DNA of 64,000 bases from Castanea sativa (Eukaryota; Streptophyta; Magnoliopsida; Fagales; Fagaceae), in assembly GCF_040712315.1 (NCBI RefSeq), contig NC_134013.1, positions 82,714,001 through 82,778,000 on the forward strand, in the 5' to 3' direction. Below are positions 10,485 through 23,439 of this stretch, one piece after another. The notes beneath the pieces were generated by a model, which was given only the letters and a program-made list of their open reading frames with translations, did not search any database and was not told the DNA's origin. The number at the start of each line of letters is the position of its first letter. Within the stretch, counting starts at the first letter, position 1. The translations under genes and the position numbers were made by a program.

Positions 10485-13400
10485 TTAGCTCTCCGCATCC
10501 TCTTCGGAAATGTTAAACAAGAACTTTGGGAGGGAGGCAATTCTAGGAAGATGAAGTAGCAGTTCCCCAAACGAGTCTTTCCTTGACATACCGGCTGCCT
10601 GCTTGCTGCCTGATAAATCCCTTGTATCCTGATCAGAAAGCTTCAAATCAGCTCTATATTTATTATCATGTATTTGTTCAGGGTTGTTCTTAACTTGAAC
10701 ACTCGTCCCACCATCAGGCCCATTGGCAAAACTTCCCCCACTACCCTGTGAATTCTGAACTGTGGCAGAGTCCTTCTGCAGAAGGCAACACAAGGAATTG
10801 ACCCTTGTCATGAGGGATTTCTCATCAGAAGCTGCGGTAGACTGATTGTCATTGAGCAGGTACTGAGCAATGTCCTCCAGTATGTCTTGGTATTCAGGAC
10901 TTTCGTTAGTTGCAGGTGGATTTCCAGAAGTCATCTGTTCTGAAAGACACTGTCCAATATGGCTCATTAGATCACTCATTGACATGGATGGATGGATCCC
11001 AGGCAGTTTTATCTGGTCCCAGTTTCTTGAAGCCGCAGAATCAACAGCTTCAGAACTTCCATTACCTTCAATTGCACGAGCGTCCATCACTAAATATCAG
11101 AATGACAATCAGAGACCAATGGACAATGACAAGCAAGATATGTAATTACAATTTACTTGCAGCTTACAACTATACCAAACATCCTACTCAAAATATAAAA
11201 TTTATGCACTCAAACCCTAGGGCTAAGCAGAATCTAGTATTCAGAAACATTTGAAGAATATAAATGGAAAACTGAAGGTCTTTACCCAAAAAAAAAGATC
11301 ACTTCCAAGTTGCAACATTTTCAAAATGCTAAAGGCATAAAAATTTAAAATCTAAACATGTCAAACATTCAGCTTTCTAAAAATAAGCTGCAATACACAC
11401 AAAAATACAAAAATAAACACAAAATATGAAATGGCCTTCAGAACATGCATGCAGTTTCTTAACGGCCAATGTAATGTCTAAGATCCATTCAGATTGGACA
11501 AGAATAGATCTAGACAGCACATCATTCAGGCATGCACCTACCATAACAAATAACCACATAAATGTGGAAGCAAAGCAGGATAAATTATTTTAAACTAGAA
11601 ATATTCATACATTAAGCTGCCATCAGTACATAAGGGCTCTTAAACAGAACTTCTAATTGAAGTGTGTGCCATAATTAAGCCATGCACCTAGCAAATTTGG
11701 ATAGCAATGTTTTCACAAGATGTCAAGTAAAACAAATAATTTAGGACATAAGGAGCATCATCAGAAGCAATTATCAAACATGCTACCATATCATAATGCC
11801 CAAAGTTAAATTACAAAAGCCCAAGAAAAAAAAGGTGAAAACTCATTCACCATGCCCAAAACAACACTCATTGTACCTGAACTGGGAGAAGGAGCTTCTC
11901 GTAACCGATTTTCCAATGCCAAACCAGCAGAATCCTGTTTATGTTCAATTTTCAGCGAAGATGATTGTGTTGGAGTTGGTGATGCTACATCCTGGAAACC
12001 AGACATGGATCCTCCGCTATCCATTTGATCAAAACTATGCTCTTTAGATTCTTCTGGGTCCTCAAATACAGAAGGTCGCGGTTCAAAGAATGGTGAATCC
12101 ACAACTATTTCTGGTTGTCGGCTTAAGAAATTAAGGCGCATGTCACACTGGATAAGCTTTTCAAAATGCTTATTTAACAACCCTTGCGGGCATTGCAGAA
12201 AATGTTGCCTAAAAAACCATAAAAGCAAAATTTTCAATCAATATGAAGTTACAAAAAACTAAATCTTCATTTATGAGATGTTTGTTTAAGTGATCTCGTA
12301 CTCTTGGAACCAGTGATGAGCATTTGATTTTAGAATTCAACGGCTCTCTTTCTTTTAGATGGTAATTTTTCTCTTTGTAATTCTTTAGGGAAGTTTTGTG
12401 CATACATGGATACATAAGCTTTTCCTCTTTTCAATAAAATTATTGCTTACAAAAAAATGGTAAGGAGTTCTGTGTATCAATAATGAGGATATATATTATG
12501 GAAAAGTGAGAGATTAGAAAATGTAGGATGGATACAAAAGGTTTCAATTTTCCCTAGTGCGTGTTTGGTAGAAAGGATAGAATTATTTTATTTCATTTTT
12601 TTTATAGGTAAGAAAATTCTATTTAAGAAAGACTACTTCAAAAAGATAGACACGAAGTAGCCTAATATGTAATTTGAATAAATTTACTGTACCCTTATTA
12701 CATAAGGAGAGGATAAAAAAGATTAGAGAACATAAAAATGAAACTGCAAATGCACAACTGGCACAAATGTTTTTTTTACTATAAATGTTTCCTCCTGTTT
12801 GTGGGATAGATCAATTAAAAAAATGCTTCCGATACACACGCACGCACAGTCAAGAAGGACAAGAAAATGTAGTTGCAAGCAGCTAGAATCAAGAGGGAAA
12901 ATAAAAGAAACAATAGACCTGATTGCATAGAGTTATGAGAATAGCAAAAGAATATGGGAACAAGTATGGATAAGAGAAAGAACACCATCCAGCAAACAAT
13001 AAGACACCCAGAACAACCCAAGTCAGCACAAGACTTTCTAGGCTCTAGCTAAGGCTTAAGTATAGAAGCAGCAGACTTTTTGGCAGTCTTGCTTTCAATT
13101 ATAAAGAGAGAGCACAGGATAAACAAAACTAATCTTACCTGTTTATGCTAGCCTGCCCATCGGTAAAATCTGCCGTAGCCTGCCATAAGGTGTGCTTTCT
13201 AGGCTGAGGGTTGGTCTCCCTAAAGAAAAGGGGCTGTCTAGCCAGCTACACAAGGAATAACCAGTGTCTTAATGAACCATTTATATGTGCGCACACCTTA
13301 GCATTCTGACAAACATTCATAAAACTTACAAACAGGTACACACACAGCCACAAACACATAGATAGAAAGCATAAAAATACCATACATACCACAACATTCA

Positions 13401-15303
13401 ATGTACCAGGTCCATTATCAGGACAATTTGCCTTCAAAGCCATAATATCTGACCATTGGATTTCTATTTTACTCTTCAGCCCACCTTCAAGAACTTCCCA
13501 AACAAGCTTATGCTTAGCAAAGTAACATTTTGCTACTAAATCACCTTCATATCTTGATTTATACTGCCACCAGGAAAAAAAAAAGTAGAGTTTAATGACA
13601 AAAAAAACAAGGTCTTCCATGGGATTTGAGAGAGATGGCTGGTACTGCCAAGTTATATGCCAAATTCCACAAAAATTTCTAAATTTTTCAGAATGTTAGC
13701 AGCACAATATCATTAAAATATTTTCACGCTTCTATGCACCCCCCCCCCCCCCAAAAAAAAAAAAAAGTAGCACAAAAGTAAATAAGATACCTCCCAACCG
13801 CCAATTTTCAGAAGTGAAGCTGGGAAATTTGAAGCCTTTAGCTTGTCCGTAGCACTAGATAAAGAAGCCCCCTTACTTTCCTTTTTAACTACTGCATTAA
13901 AGTTTTCACTCTGAGAAGCTCCGTTACTAGAAGCACCCCCTTGAGAAAGTTTCATTTGAATTAATTCTAACAGAGATGGGCTCTTCCTCAGCCGCAAACC
14001 CAGAGGGCTAGGCTCATCAAGTGGGTTGTATTGTGAAGGAGGAATAGGGTATGCATTAGTTCCTGAACTCCATTGCTGATTAGGCAACACGATTGTGTAA
14101 GACAAAAAATAAATAAATCAATAAAAGAATCCAAATTACTACTGAAAGTTACAGAAGCTCTTAGATTTCTAATGCAACCCAAATCTCAACATTGATAATA
14201 ATCTATAAATAAATAAATGAATAAAAACTAAGTAACAGAAATTGTTTTAATCCAAAATCCTCAACAAGCTCAAGAATTATTAACGCTTGAAATAGTTGCA
14301 TAGAAAGCCACATGTAATTTAAAGATACCTTGAAATCTCAGAAGATGCAAATTTTGTCGGAAAACCAGAAAGTAACCAACGAAGTTCTTTAGTTTTCCCC
14401 CCAATAAACCAGAAAATTAAACCCCATCAAAATTATCACCAATATAACAACTTTTTTACTTTCCTGTGATCTCCCAGGGATCAAACAGAAAATATCTGAC
14501 TCGTATTTTTTCAAGCAAAAGAAAATACATATTTTATACAGATAACACAGGGAACCCAGTAATTCAATTGATTACCATATCACATACAAGATAGCAATAC
14601 ACAAATAAAGCAAAACTCAAAAAAAAAAAGGATAGGTAATTAGGCAATTTTATTAATCATGGAAAATATAAACTTTTGAGTTCACGATGATGAGCACAAA
14701 GAAACAGAAGAAATTACCAAAAAAAAATTCATAGGCAGGTCTAAGAGAAGCTGAGAACTCAAGGAAGGATGAACAATCAGAAAAACCCCAAATCCTCGAC
14801 CAATAATAAAAACTCAAACTTCTTATAAGAAGATCATATACATAAATCACCAAACCCTAATCCACTGTTTGGTTTCCGAGAAAACGGAGAATCAAACAAA
14901 AGGAAAAATCCACTTTTGACTCCCTGATCTTTCATGCAGCTCCGATTAAAAACTCAAATCCACTCAAATAAGCAAAACCACTTCAAATTAGGCATTTTTC
15001 GATATATTTAATCTCAGCTCTGACTGAGTCTCACGATTTTCTCACCGTTTCCTACGATTTCCCCAAAACCAAACAACCAAGCCAAAAAAAAAAAAAAATT
15101 TTGAATTTCAGTACCTCTTGAAAAGATTGAGAAGGCTTTGACCGCTTGTTGAGAGGTCCGTGCTCTTCTTCTAGAGAGTCCTCGATCTCTAACTTCACCG
15201 GAAGCTTCGACGATGCTGTAGTTGTAGTCGTCGTCGTCGTTGTTGTTGTTGTTGTTGATTCGGGCTCAGGCCTCATGTTCGTCGATTTCATGAACTGTAC
15301 CAT
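10485..15303 (-). CDS. ASG1: ASG1-like protein (altered seed germination 1 family)
   Basis: Six exons on the minus strand: 15115-15303, 13791-14075, 13390-13563, 13139-13245, 11877-12208, 10485-11089. Phases join to give 563 aa. The core spans exons 2-5. It has SLLELIQMKL, then GGWEYKSRYEGDLVAKCYFA, KHKLVWEVLEGGLKSKIEI, a QPLFFRETNPQPRKHTLW block, and HFLQCPQGLLNKHFEKL. This matches Arabidopsis At2g24100 (ASG1) and its paralogue At4g30780 as I remember them. Older databases call these a DNA helicase, but no helicase motif is visible. ASG1 relatives are linked to seed germination and to ABA or salt response; the biochemical role is unknown. Exon 1 carries a 13-Thr run from an ACN microsatellite. 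The C-terminus (SFGELLLHLPRIASLPKFLF) is conserved-looking. The ATG used is the first in the exon; MKS four codons later is possible. Confidence 0.85.
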
Positions 15304-15416
15304 TAAAATTTTCTTGGAATTTTCACAAAGAAAATCGATAAATTTTCCCGAGAAAGTCAGAAATGAGAAAAGTGTAAAAAAAGTTTTTTTGTGATCGAAC
15401 GAGTTGGAGATTCTGT

Positions 15417-15528
15417 AAACCCTAGGAGGAAAAAATGGTTCGGCGATCTTTTAACGGTGTTAGAGAGAGAGAGAGAGAGAGAGAGAATGGGGGGCTTGAC
15501 GGCGAGCACGTGTCGTTTCGAATGGGCC
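15417..15528 (-). promoter_or_regulatory. ASG1: ASG1 proximal promoter/leader motifs
   Basis: Upstream of the ASG1 ATG there is an AAACCCTA telo-box at 15417-15424, a GA microsatellite at about 15462-15486, a palindromic G-box CACGTG at 15507-15512 and a TGGGCC site-II-type motif at 15523-15528. G-boxes are bound by bZIP/bHLH factors, including ABA-response ones, which would fit the family. Function is inferred from motif content only. Confidence 0.5.
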
Positions 15529-16067
15529 CTGACCTAATTACCCAATTGCCCTTGTTGTTTATTTTCTTTTTTACTTTTTTTTTTTTTGGGCTTTTTACTT
15601 TTTGTTGCTAAAAATTCATGGAAATTGGTTGAATCGTGAAGGTTCGATTTACTTATTAGGAAAGTATATGGTACCACAAATTATGACAACTTTCTATAAC
15701 AATTATGATTTGGTAGGCGGTAAGTGGTGAAAAAAAAATTATAAGTTTATGTATAAGTAGTTAGCAATTATTTATGGTCTGTCGCGTTAGAATTATAGTA
15801 AAAATATCATGTAATAAATTAATAGTTTGTGGTTTTAGAACCATTGAATTACTAGAGGTGAGAGTTTATTTTTCAAAAAAGTTGGGAACTTGTCAAAAAA
15901 CATTGTAATTCAACTACCACCTACTAGAAATAATAGAAATGTCTAAGTTCAAATCATTTATCCTCCAACTGTCAAATTAATTTAAAAAGAAAAAACTACA
16001 TGAGTTTTTTTTTTAAGAGCTCAAACAACCAATTATGTGCACTTTTAATCATATGACATATTTAATG

Positions 16068-16710
16068 TTAGCCAAAATTGCAAGATATTACCCTATTAAA
16101 ACTTATTTTGCCAAATAGCGCCCCATTCAGGTTTATTTGGAAATTGAAAAGTTGAGTTTTAGTGCATCTTAATTGACATGGTTGCGGCTAATGTGGCCTT
16201 TTTTTAAATGCCCACTTGGAACTCAACGGTTAGAAGGAACTTGACTTTTCTAAAGTTGAGTTCTATATAAATTTGTGCCAGTTGAAAATTGACTTCTTAA
16301 TGATAGTTATTTATATATATTTTTTAAAGTTTGATTTAAACAGAACAACTCTTTTGGAGCTAAGTTCTTACTAAAACATTAATATTTACTACAATGAAGT
16401 CAACTACCGGAGATATATTCCTCCCACTGTTCTCAAGGATCTCAATGTACCATTTTGATCACAAAGAACAAACTAACACATTTGGCATTTCTCAACCAAT
16501 AGTGTATATGTTTAATCAAATATAGAAAAGTCGAATTTAGCTAGCACTGATTTAGACCTTGAGCTTGACTAACTCTTTAAGAATAAAGATGCATTGAAAC
16601 TCAACTTTGAAATGATGAGTTTCAAATGGAGGCTATGTCCCCAAATAAGTTCGGTTGGGGAAGTTTAGCAAAATATGTTTGAAGATAGTAATATCCTGCA
16701 ATTTTGGTCA
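16068..16710. mobile_element. Foldback (Mutator-like) MITE
   Basis: The ends are inverted copies over about 100 bp: left CCAAAATTGCAAGATATTAC, right CCAAAATTGCAGGATATTAC when read on the other strand, continuing to the GTTGAGTTT(T/C)A(G/A)TGCATCTT block. Flanks TATTTAATG (16059-16067) and TTTTTAATG (16711-16719) match at 8 of 9 bases, as expected for a 9-bp target-site duplication. No transposase is present. Confidence 0.7.
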
Positions 16711-17379
16711 TTTTTAATGGATCATTTAACACGTTTAAATAATTTAATATTAGTAAATAGTTATATAGATCGTCAAATAATGAATTGTAGGGGATTTTTT
16801 TTCAAAACAATTTGAAAAAAAAAATTGTCTAGTTTTATTTTTTTTGTTCATTTCGATTTTTGATCAAAAAAATATTTTAAATTTCGTAAGATAACACTCC
16901 ATTATAAAAGTTTATAATTTCATCAATATTTTAAACAGATAATAAATTGAATCCATTTATTTTAAAATGATGTTTATATTTTTTTTAGTCTAGTGTCGTA
17001 ATTTAAAATGCGAGTGATGAGGCTTTTTTTTGTCTAGTTTCATAATTTTTTTTTTGATAAGTTTGTTTTGAAAACATAGATTAGTAGAAAAATATCATAT
17101 TTTTTAGGTATTTTAAGTGGAGTTGAAGATACAGTTTTACCGGGTTGTTCTCAAGTTTTTTTTTCTGTTAAATATAAGGTTTAGGGGTATTTTTGAATCA
17201 TACAAAAGTTCAATATAAAGAGAGAAATTCTCTTATAGATGGTGTAGACAAGACAGTAAGAAGATGGATTTAGAAATTCTACTTCCTTGCTAAAATTCAT
17301 GGTAAAGAAGTACACAAGATTTCACTCGTTTTGTACTAGGTAGTTTGTACTGCATTTTTATGAAGGCTAGTTTGGTCAT

Positions 17380-17620
17380 TTGATAGAAGTGTGTGCGAGC
17401 ATGCGTTGGCAGACACGTATGAATTTATTGGATAAATGTGGGGGCCCAGGTTTGTCTTTAAATGACGGCGGTGGTTGGTCTGGTACGACACGTGGCAGCA
17501 GATCCCGCAGTAACTTGTCACACATGGTTTCGTTTTGTCGGCACGTGGATTGTTGAACCGGATGACATAAAAATATATGGTGCGGGCTAGTGTTGGTGGT
17601 CACCGTGGGCTCTTGGTTCT
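17380..17620. promoter_or_regulatory. Isolated GC-richer block with an ACGT-core cluster
   Basis: Three ACGT-core motifs lie close together: ACACGTAT (near 17412), ACACGTGGC (17488-17496) and GCACGTGG (17541-17548), in a block richer in GC than the AT-rich DNA around it. A TATA-like AAATATATGG is near 17571. Read on the minus strand this looks like an ABA- or seed-type promoter, but I see no gene on either side within 1.5 kb. It may be a distal element or a relic. The small frames here have no recognisable domain. Confidence 0.3.
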
Positions 17621-17775
17621 TATCCTTTTTTTATTATATTTTTGGGGAAAGGATTTTAATTTATAACGTTTACTTTTTACAATAAATTTTTATTATCAAA
17701 CTAAGACACTAATCAATTTTTAGTATAAGCGAGATTCATTCAATTATCAGAGATTTTACTAGTTGAGCTGACTGT

Positions 17776-17925
17776 AACCCACCTTATAGTCTTCTTGATA
17801 CAAAATTAAAGAAAATAATTATTTATTTGTTTTTATTGCTTTCCAACTAGAACCCACTTTATAGTCTCCTTGATACAAAATTAAAGAAAATATTTATTTG
17901 TTTGTTTTTGTTGTTTTTCAATATA
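17776..17925. repeat. 75-bp imperfect tandem duplication
   Basis: AACCCAC(C/T)TTATAGTCT(T/C)CTTGATACAAAATTAAAGAAAAT begins at 17776 and again at 17851. The copies differ at a few bases. Confidence 0.75.
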
Positions 17926-18048
17926 ATAGGATTCATTGAATTCTTCCATAAGGAATGTGTGAATATTCTCATTAACAAATCCCATTAAATTTTGCATGCA
18001 ATTTTGGAAAATAAGATCAAATTCCTTTTCTTTAAAAAAAAATATATA

Positions 18049-18215
18049 TATAAGACCAAATTCTATGTATAAAGCATTAAAATAAAATGTATATGATTTT
18101 GGAAATCTTAGTTCAAGCGTTTGCAGATTTTTTTTTTATTTAATAAGACCAGATCATGTGTTTAAAGAATTAAAAGAAACATGTATGATTTTGGAAATTT
18201 TAGTTCAAGTATGAA
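18049..18215. repeat. Imperfect tandem repeat, period about 93 bp
   Basis: A unit with TAAGACCA, AAAGAATTAAAA and ATGATTTTGGAAAT..TAGTTCAAG occurs at about 18051 and 18144. A partial earlier copy (TTTTGGAAAATAAGATCAAATTC) lies near 18001. Confidence 0.6.
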
Positions 18216-19312
18216 ACTTTTATATGACTTTGTATTAGGAGAAAAAATAAGTATGGCGAAAAGCATTGTTATTCAATTCGTTGACACATTTTGATGTTTC
18301 CAATGAATTATTAAAAAAAAGTGTGAAACTTTCAAAAAAAATCTAAATGGACTGCCTCCTTTTTTTTCCCCCTTGATTAATTGAGTACAAAGTCAACTTC
18401 TTAAGTTACAATGATTTGAAACATTAAACAAAAAGAAAAAAAAAAGAAATATAAACAAAGAAAACAATAGCTGGAAATAAATTAATTTTATAATAAAAAA
18501 CAATATGTCCACATAACAAGTAGGAAATAATGTACTAATAATGCATTATAATAATGTATTACACCAGTCTTCTTCTTCTTCTTTTTAAATGTCACCTGTC
18601 TTATTATATACTAATAATTGACAAATTATTTGTTTCTTTCGAGAATTAAATATTTTTTTTCTTTTAAAACCAAGAGAACAATTTTGATAAGGAAAAACTC
18701 TCCATAATCGTAAAAACAAAATTGGCAAGAAAGTTAAAACTTGAATAGTTGGCTCAATCTTATTGCTGTGTATAGATTTTAATTTTATTTTTCTTTTTGA
18801 GTAAGATGAAGTGTATGTGAAGCTCAAAAGAGTCAAAACAGCAATGTTACTATGCTGGAGATAATACCTGTCTTTGCATTTTTGAAAAAATGTTAGAGAT
18901 GCCTTAATTCGTTTTACTTGCTAACACTATGATGATTTGTCCATAATTTATTGAGTTTATAGATAACGGATGTTTTACAGGATACACTGATATATTATAG
19001 GTTTATATTTAAACATTTTGGTTAAAATATTATTTTTGTCTCCAAAATTTGTAAAAAATTCATTTTGTGTTCTGATTGATAAATTTTCAAAATATATAAT
19101 AATGTTATTTTTCTATAATACTATTAAGGAACTTCCAAGCCACTTAAACTGTTGACTCTAAATAAAACTCTTAACTTTTAGGTAAATTAAAAAAAAGACA
19201 GTGTTTTTTTTCCATCATGTTTCTCTATATCCCATAAAATTAGGTACTACCTCTCCTTATACCTTCCAACTTTTTTTTTTTTTTTGGAGAATATATCAAC
19301 TTGGGTTTATAT

Positions 19313-19909
19313 CAAGGAAGTCAATACCGTACCGGAAGCTGTACCGGTTTGGCCACCGGTACGATATATTTCGGATACCGGTCAATACCGGTATACCGTT
19401 TCGGGTTTACCGCTATTTTATATATATATACACACACACACCAAAATTTCTAGAACCATGTTTATAAGCATATAATATTTTACTTATATTATAGTAAATA
19501 TAAAAGTTTATCATGAAATATTACCTCAATTCAGAACAAATTATTCATAGTTTTAGACTTTAGTATCAATTAAAAGGAAAAAAAAAAAAACACAATATAA
19601 AAAATAGAAAGCTTAGTTGTTCATTGCATACTAAGAAAACAAATAATACTAATAAGTTAATGTAAATAAGTTACCATTATGCTCTTACAAAAATTCAAAA
19701 ATTACAAAACTAAAAAAAAAAAAAAAAGCTTTTTTTTTGTACCAGCCGGTACGCCCGGTACCGGCTGGTATTGCCCGAAATTGGCCGGTATGGCCGGTAC
19801 GACCGGTATTTTTTCCGGTATAAAATAGAAGTGTACCGATACCGGTGCACTGGCCGGTACGGTATGTACCGGCCGGTACGGCCGGTACCGGTACGGTATC
19901 GACCACTCT
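19313..19909. mobile_element. CCGGTAC-rich Mutator-like MITE
   Basis: Both ends are dense in CCGGTAC/GTACCGG. The outer ends are inverted: left AGTCAATACCGTACCGG, right GGTCGATACCGTACCGG on the other strand. The nine bases GGTTTATAT stand at 19304-19312 and 19910-19918, a good 9-bp target-site duplication. The Tyr-Arg-Val-Pro frames inside are products of the repeat, not proteins. Confidence 0.7.
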
Positions 19910-20684
19910 GGTTTATATATGATAGAATTGAACACTTGTTAAAAGAAAAAGGTGAGAGAGAAACAAAAAGGAGAAAGATTTTATAAGTTTTTAGTTAGTG
20001 TTGTAGCCATTGTTGGAGCCAAATTTTGTCCATATTTAATTATTTTGATTAACTTAAGCACACAATTTTTATGGGGCAAATTACATGGACTTGTCATTTG
20101 CATTTATAATATTCTTAAGGAAGGGAGTGCCATCTTGTGAACCCTTACAGTTAATTTGTCACTTTTTAAAAATAAATATTCTTGATTACAAATTTAATTA
20201 CTTGTGCTATAAATTTTTGTTTCCTTTTTGTTTCAATTGTTGCCGAAGCAACTAAATGTGAGCAAAAATGTCATATTTCATATGGTTTCATTGACCAATA
20301 AGCCATATTATTGAATTTAATTGTTAAAGTGATGTTATAACCTTTTGTCATGTAATCCTTACAATTTAATATATCACCAATAACAAAAAAGTAATTTAGA
20401 AATTTATTTATTATGTTGTTGGGAGTAGTAACAATAACAAGTATTGCCAGTTTGCCACATCAATTTGTAAAAAAATTACAATAAAATTGATAATAATTTA
20501 GCATTTTCCTTTATTCTTGTCGGGGAAAGAGAACAATATATGTTGTGTATTGGCCAATGCAACTAAATTGTTGACTTTAATTGTGAAATCTAAAATACAA
20601 CACCAAGAATTAAGAATTATTATCCTATTAAAAAATCAAATAATTTCTAGTGGATAAATTAATTTTAAAACTTTGAGTAGGTTT

Positions 20685-20982
20685 CGTTTAAAGTTTTAAA
20701 TTTTAAAATTTAAAATGTTTCATTTAAATCTTAAAATTTCTTAAATTATTTCATCTGGACATACTATTACATTTTTTTTAATTAAACATAACATGAGGAA
20801 CTAGTTTAAATTAATGAAAATAATATTCAAATTTTGGAGTTTAAATGAAGCTTACCCTAATTTTGGTTTAAATAGAACTATATGAAACTATAAATAAATA
20901 AAAAAAGGAGATTTACTTGAAACATTTTAAAAGTTTAAGGGTTTTTCAACCAAAAAAAAAAAGGTTTAAATGGAACATACCC
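20685..20982. mobile_element. Probable foldback MITE
   Basis: The left end GAGTAGGTTTCGTTTAAA and the right end, read as GGGTATGTTCCATTTAAA on the other strand, are related. Both are followed by TTTTAAAATGTTTCA.(T/G)TAAAT. The flanks give no clean target-site duplication, so the exact ends are uncertain. Confidence 0.45.
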
Positions 20983-23290
20983 ATAACCTTAACTCAATTA
21001 TTATTACATAAATAAAAAATTAATTTACCACAATTAATTCGTGGAAATAAATGTATTTTTCCTATTAACATATATGGCAATGAATTAATAATTCAACATA
21101 AATTGTTAATGAAATAATAATTTAACATAAATACGAAAATTTGTTGAAGTGGAAAGTTAAACAAATACTGTATTTTATTTTCCTTTAAAAGGAGAGTAAC
21201 ACATGTCACAGAGTTTTTATTTTATTTTAAACATATAGAATATTATAAAATTTGAAACCTTCAGCGTGCATGGTTTCCATGATTGTTGTTTTATATTACA
21301 GGCAAAAGAGAATAACTTGCTTTTCATATTTCTCTAGGCACGATTACACAAAGCAAAGTCTGTTTTTGGTGTTACATTTTGTTGAAAGTTAAAAACTCTC
21401 CAAGCATTTTTTATCTTTTATTGGCTCCCTTAAAAAAAGAGGACGAAGGAACAGGAGGAATAAAGCAACGGAATAATTAAAGAGAGACCTCGACAACACG
21501 TGTTTTGCATGCTTATTATTATTTTTACTTTGTTTTGTTTATTTTCCCCAACAAAGAGTGAAACAATACAAAAAGTCTGCATAGTAAACAGCAATATAGA
21601 TTTGGAAGAAGGAAATGGAATCTAACCATTCTTAGTTTTTGACAAACCAATATTCAAGTGGATTCTTGGGGAGTTTCTTTCGGCCTAGATACTTAGAATT
21701 ATGGATATAAATCATATAACATAGGAAAAAAAAAGTATCCGATTACAAAAAATTTCACAACTTTTTATTACAACGGTAACGTGATAAAGTATAATTAGTG
21801 AATAAAAAATAATATGAATTGATGTGTAAGTGCTGATTAACCATACGCTCACAATTTGTCATATTAAAGTTAAGATAAAAAATTATAATATAATATGTGA
21901 TCTAGAATTACTCTATAATATATAATTTTTCCTTTTGGATAATAGATTCTTAGGTTGTGTGAAGTTTCCACAAGTTGTTATGACAAGCAAGAAAGGCATG
22001 CCCACATGCTACCTTTACTCTCTTTTTCTTCTTCTATACACACACATATAAATTATGAATATTATGGATATGCTCTTGTAAGCTGTGTGCAATGATGCTC
22101 TTACACATAAGGACAAATACAGTGAGGTACTTGGTGTTTATTGCTTTGGTCCACGCCGCTATAAACAGCGTGAGATTGCGCAATTTGGTGCCGCCAAAGA
22201 TGACTCTAGATAGAGAGAGAGAGAGTTGATAACTTCATACCAAAACTTCAACTGCTACACGGAACTGACATTTGTTTAGGCCGTCAATCAAGAGTGAAAT
22301 GTCCAAATCTTTACACGCCACCTTATTGGTTTTCCTATTCAAAACAATATGATAATCATTGCATGAACTCACTTTTTCTACCTTCATGTCTATTTTATTG
22401 CCATATTTATCATTAGATGACGGTCATGGTGTTCTAGACTCTACAGAGACTAGATAGATAGATAAATAGATAGAGAGATAGGGTACTACTTTATTCTTAA
22501 ACCTCACTCAATGGACCTTGTGTTGCGGGCGGCAAATTTTTTTTTATTTAAATTTTGTTTTTGGCATTCAACAGGAAATGTGTGGATATAAACAAGAAAT
22601 TTATGGCACTTCCTTGTTACCTGCTTGGATTTTTCTCAGGGGGAGATGAACATAACCTCTTTTTCTCTGGCTGTTGATTTTGAGGTTTTTTTTAAAAAAA
22701 AATATATAAATAAAATTTATTTATTCAGCAAAAATGTGTGGCAACCTCAAGGCTCAAGTGTGTTTGGTGTTGTATCACTATCCCTCCCCCCTTGTGAATT
22801 CAGTTGGATTTGAATATTAATTATAGATTCTAATATACGCTACAAAATTTATGGGAAAGTTTTAAATAAAATAAATAACTAAAAAAAAAAAATCGTAGTT
22901 TTATCTTTGAGACATATTAAACCCCATACATTTTATGTACATATTTGTACATTTCATGTGTGAAAGTGTAATTTGCTTAGATTTTTTTAGTACATTTATG
23001 AAAGTCTAGATTTAAAGTGTCCCAATAATAGAACTAACATGGGTCTTTATTTATACTTTCTCAAAAGATTACCAATTGAGTCTTCTTCTTTTTTTTTTTT
23101 TTTTCCCATTTAAGTGAGTTTATAGACGTCTTTACACACAAAATTCCCAGAAAGTTTACTATTGAATAGATTAAAAAAATTGAAAAATAAAAAGCAAGAT
23201 TGAAGAAAGTTTCTGTTAGTTTCACCAAGTTTTTAACAGTCTAGATATTGGCCAAGTCTTATAGTTACAAAGCCTTCTTTCTCCTACGGC

Positions 23291-23341
23291 AAAATACTTT
23301 CATTCAATGCTCATACAAAATACTTTCATTCAATGCTCATA
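23291..23341. repeat. Exact 26-bp tandem duplication
   Basis: AAAATACTTTCATTCAATGC plus CTCATA is repeated head to tail at 23291 and 23317. The two copies are almost identical, so the event looks recent. Confidence 0.85.
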
Positions 23342-23403
23342 TAACACCGCCTAGGCATCATGCGGCATCTACTTGCAAACACAGGCTCTTTGGATTGAGA
23401 TCT

Positions 23404-23439
23404 GGTGCAATTACATATATTGCAATATGCAATTGCACC
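23404..23439. repeat. Short inverted repeat (15-bp stem)
   Basis: GGTGCAATTACATAT and ATATGCAATTGCACC pair at 14 of 15 positions around a 6-base loop. It is too short for a plant microRNA precursor on its own. Confidence 0.6.

Noticed and set aside
10485..15303. The older database name ATP-dependent DNA helicase for the ASG1 family.
   Set aside because: No Walker A, DEAD-type or other helicase motif can be seen in the 563 residues.
17336..17603. Minus-strand frames with Cys/His that might suggest a zinc finger.
   Set aside because: Residue spacing fits no finger and the frames lie over the ACGT-motif block.
19685..19986. Frames reading Tyr-Arg-Pro-Val repeats.
   Set aside because: They are translations of the GTACCGG repeat inside a transposon.
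22185..22210. GCCAAAGATGACT resembles miR169 (13 of 15 bases of its core).
   Set aside because: No complementary arm within 300 bp and the 3' half does not match, so no precursor hairpin can form.
22409..22432. TTAGATGACGGTCATGG resembles the first half of miR827.
   Set aside because: Only nine bases match and no paired arm is present.
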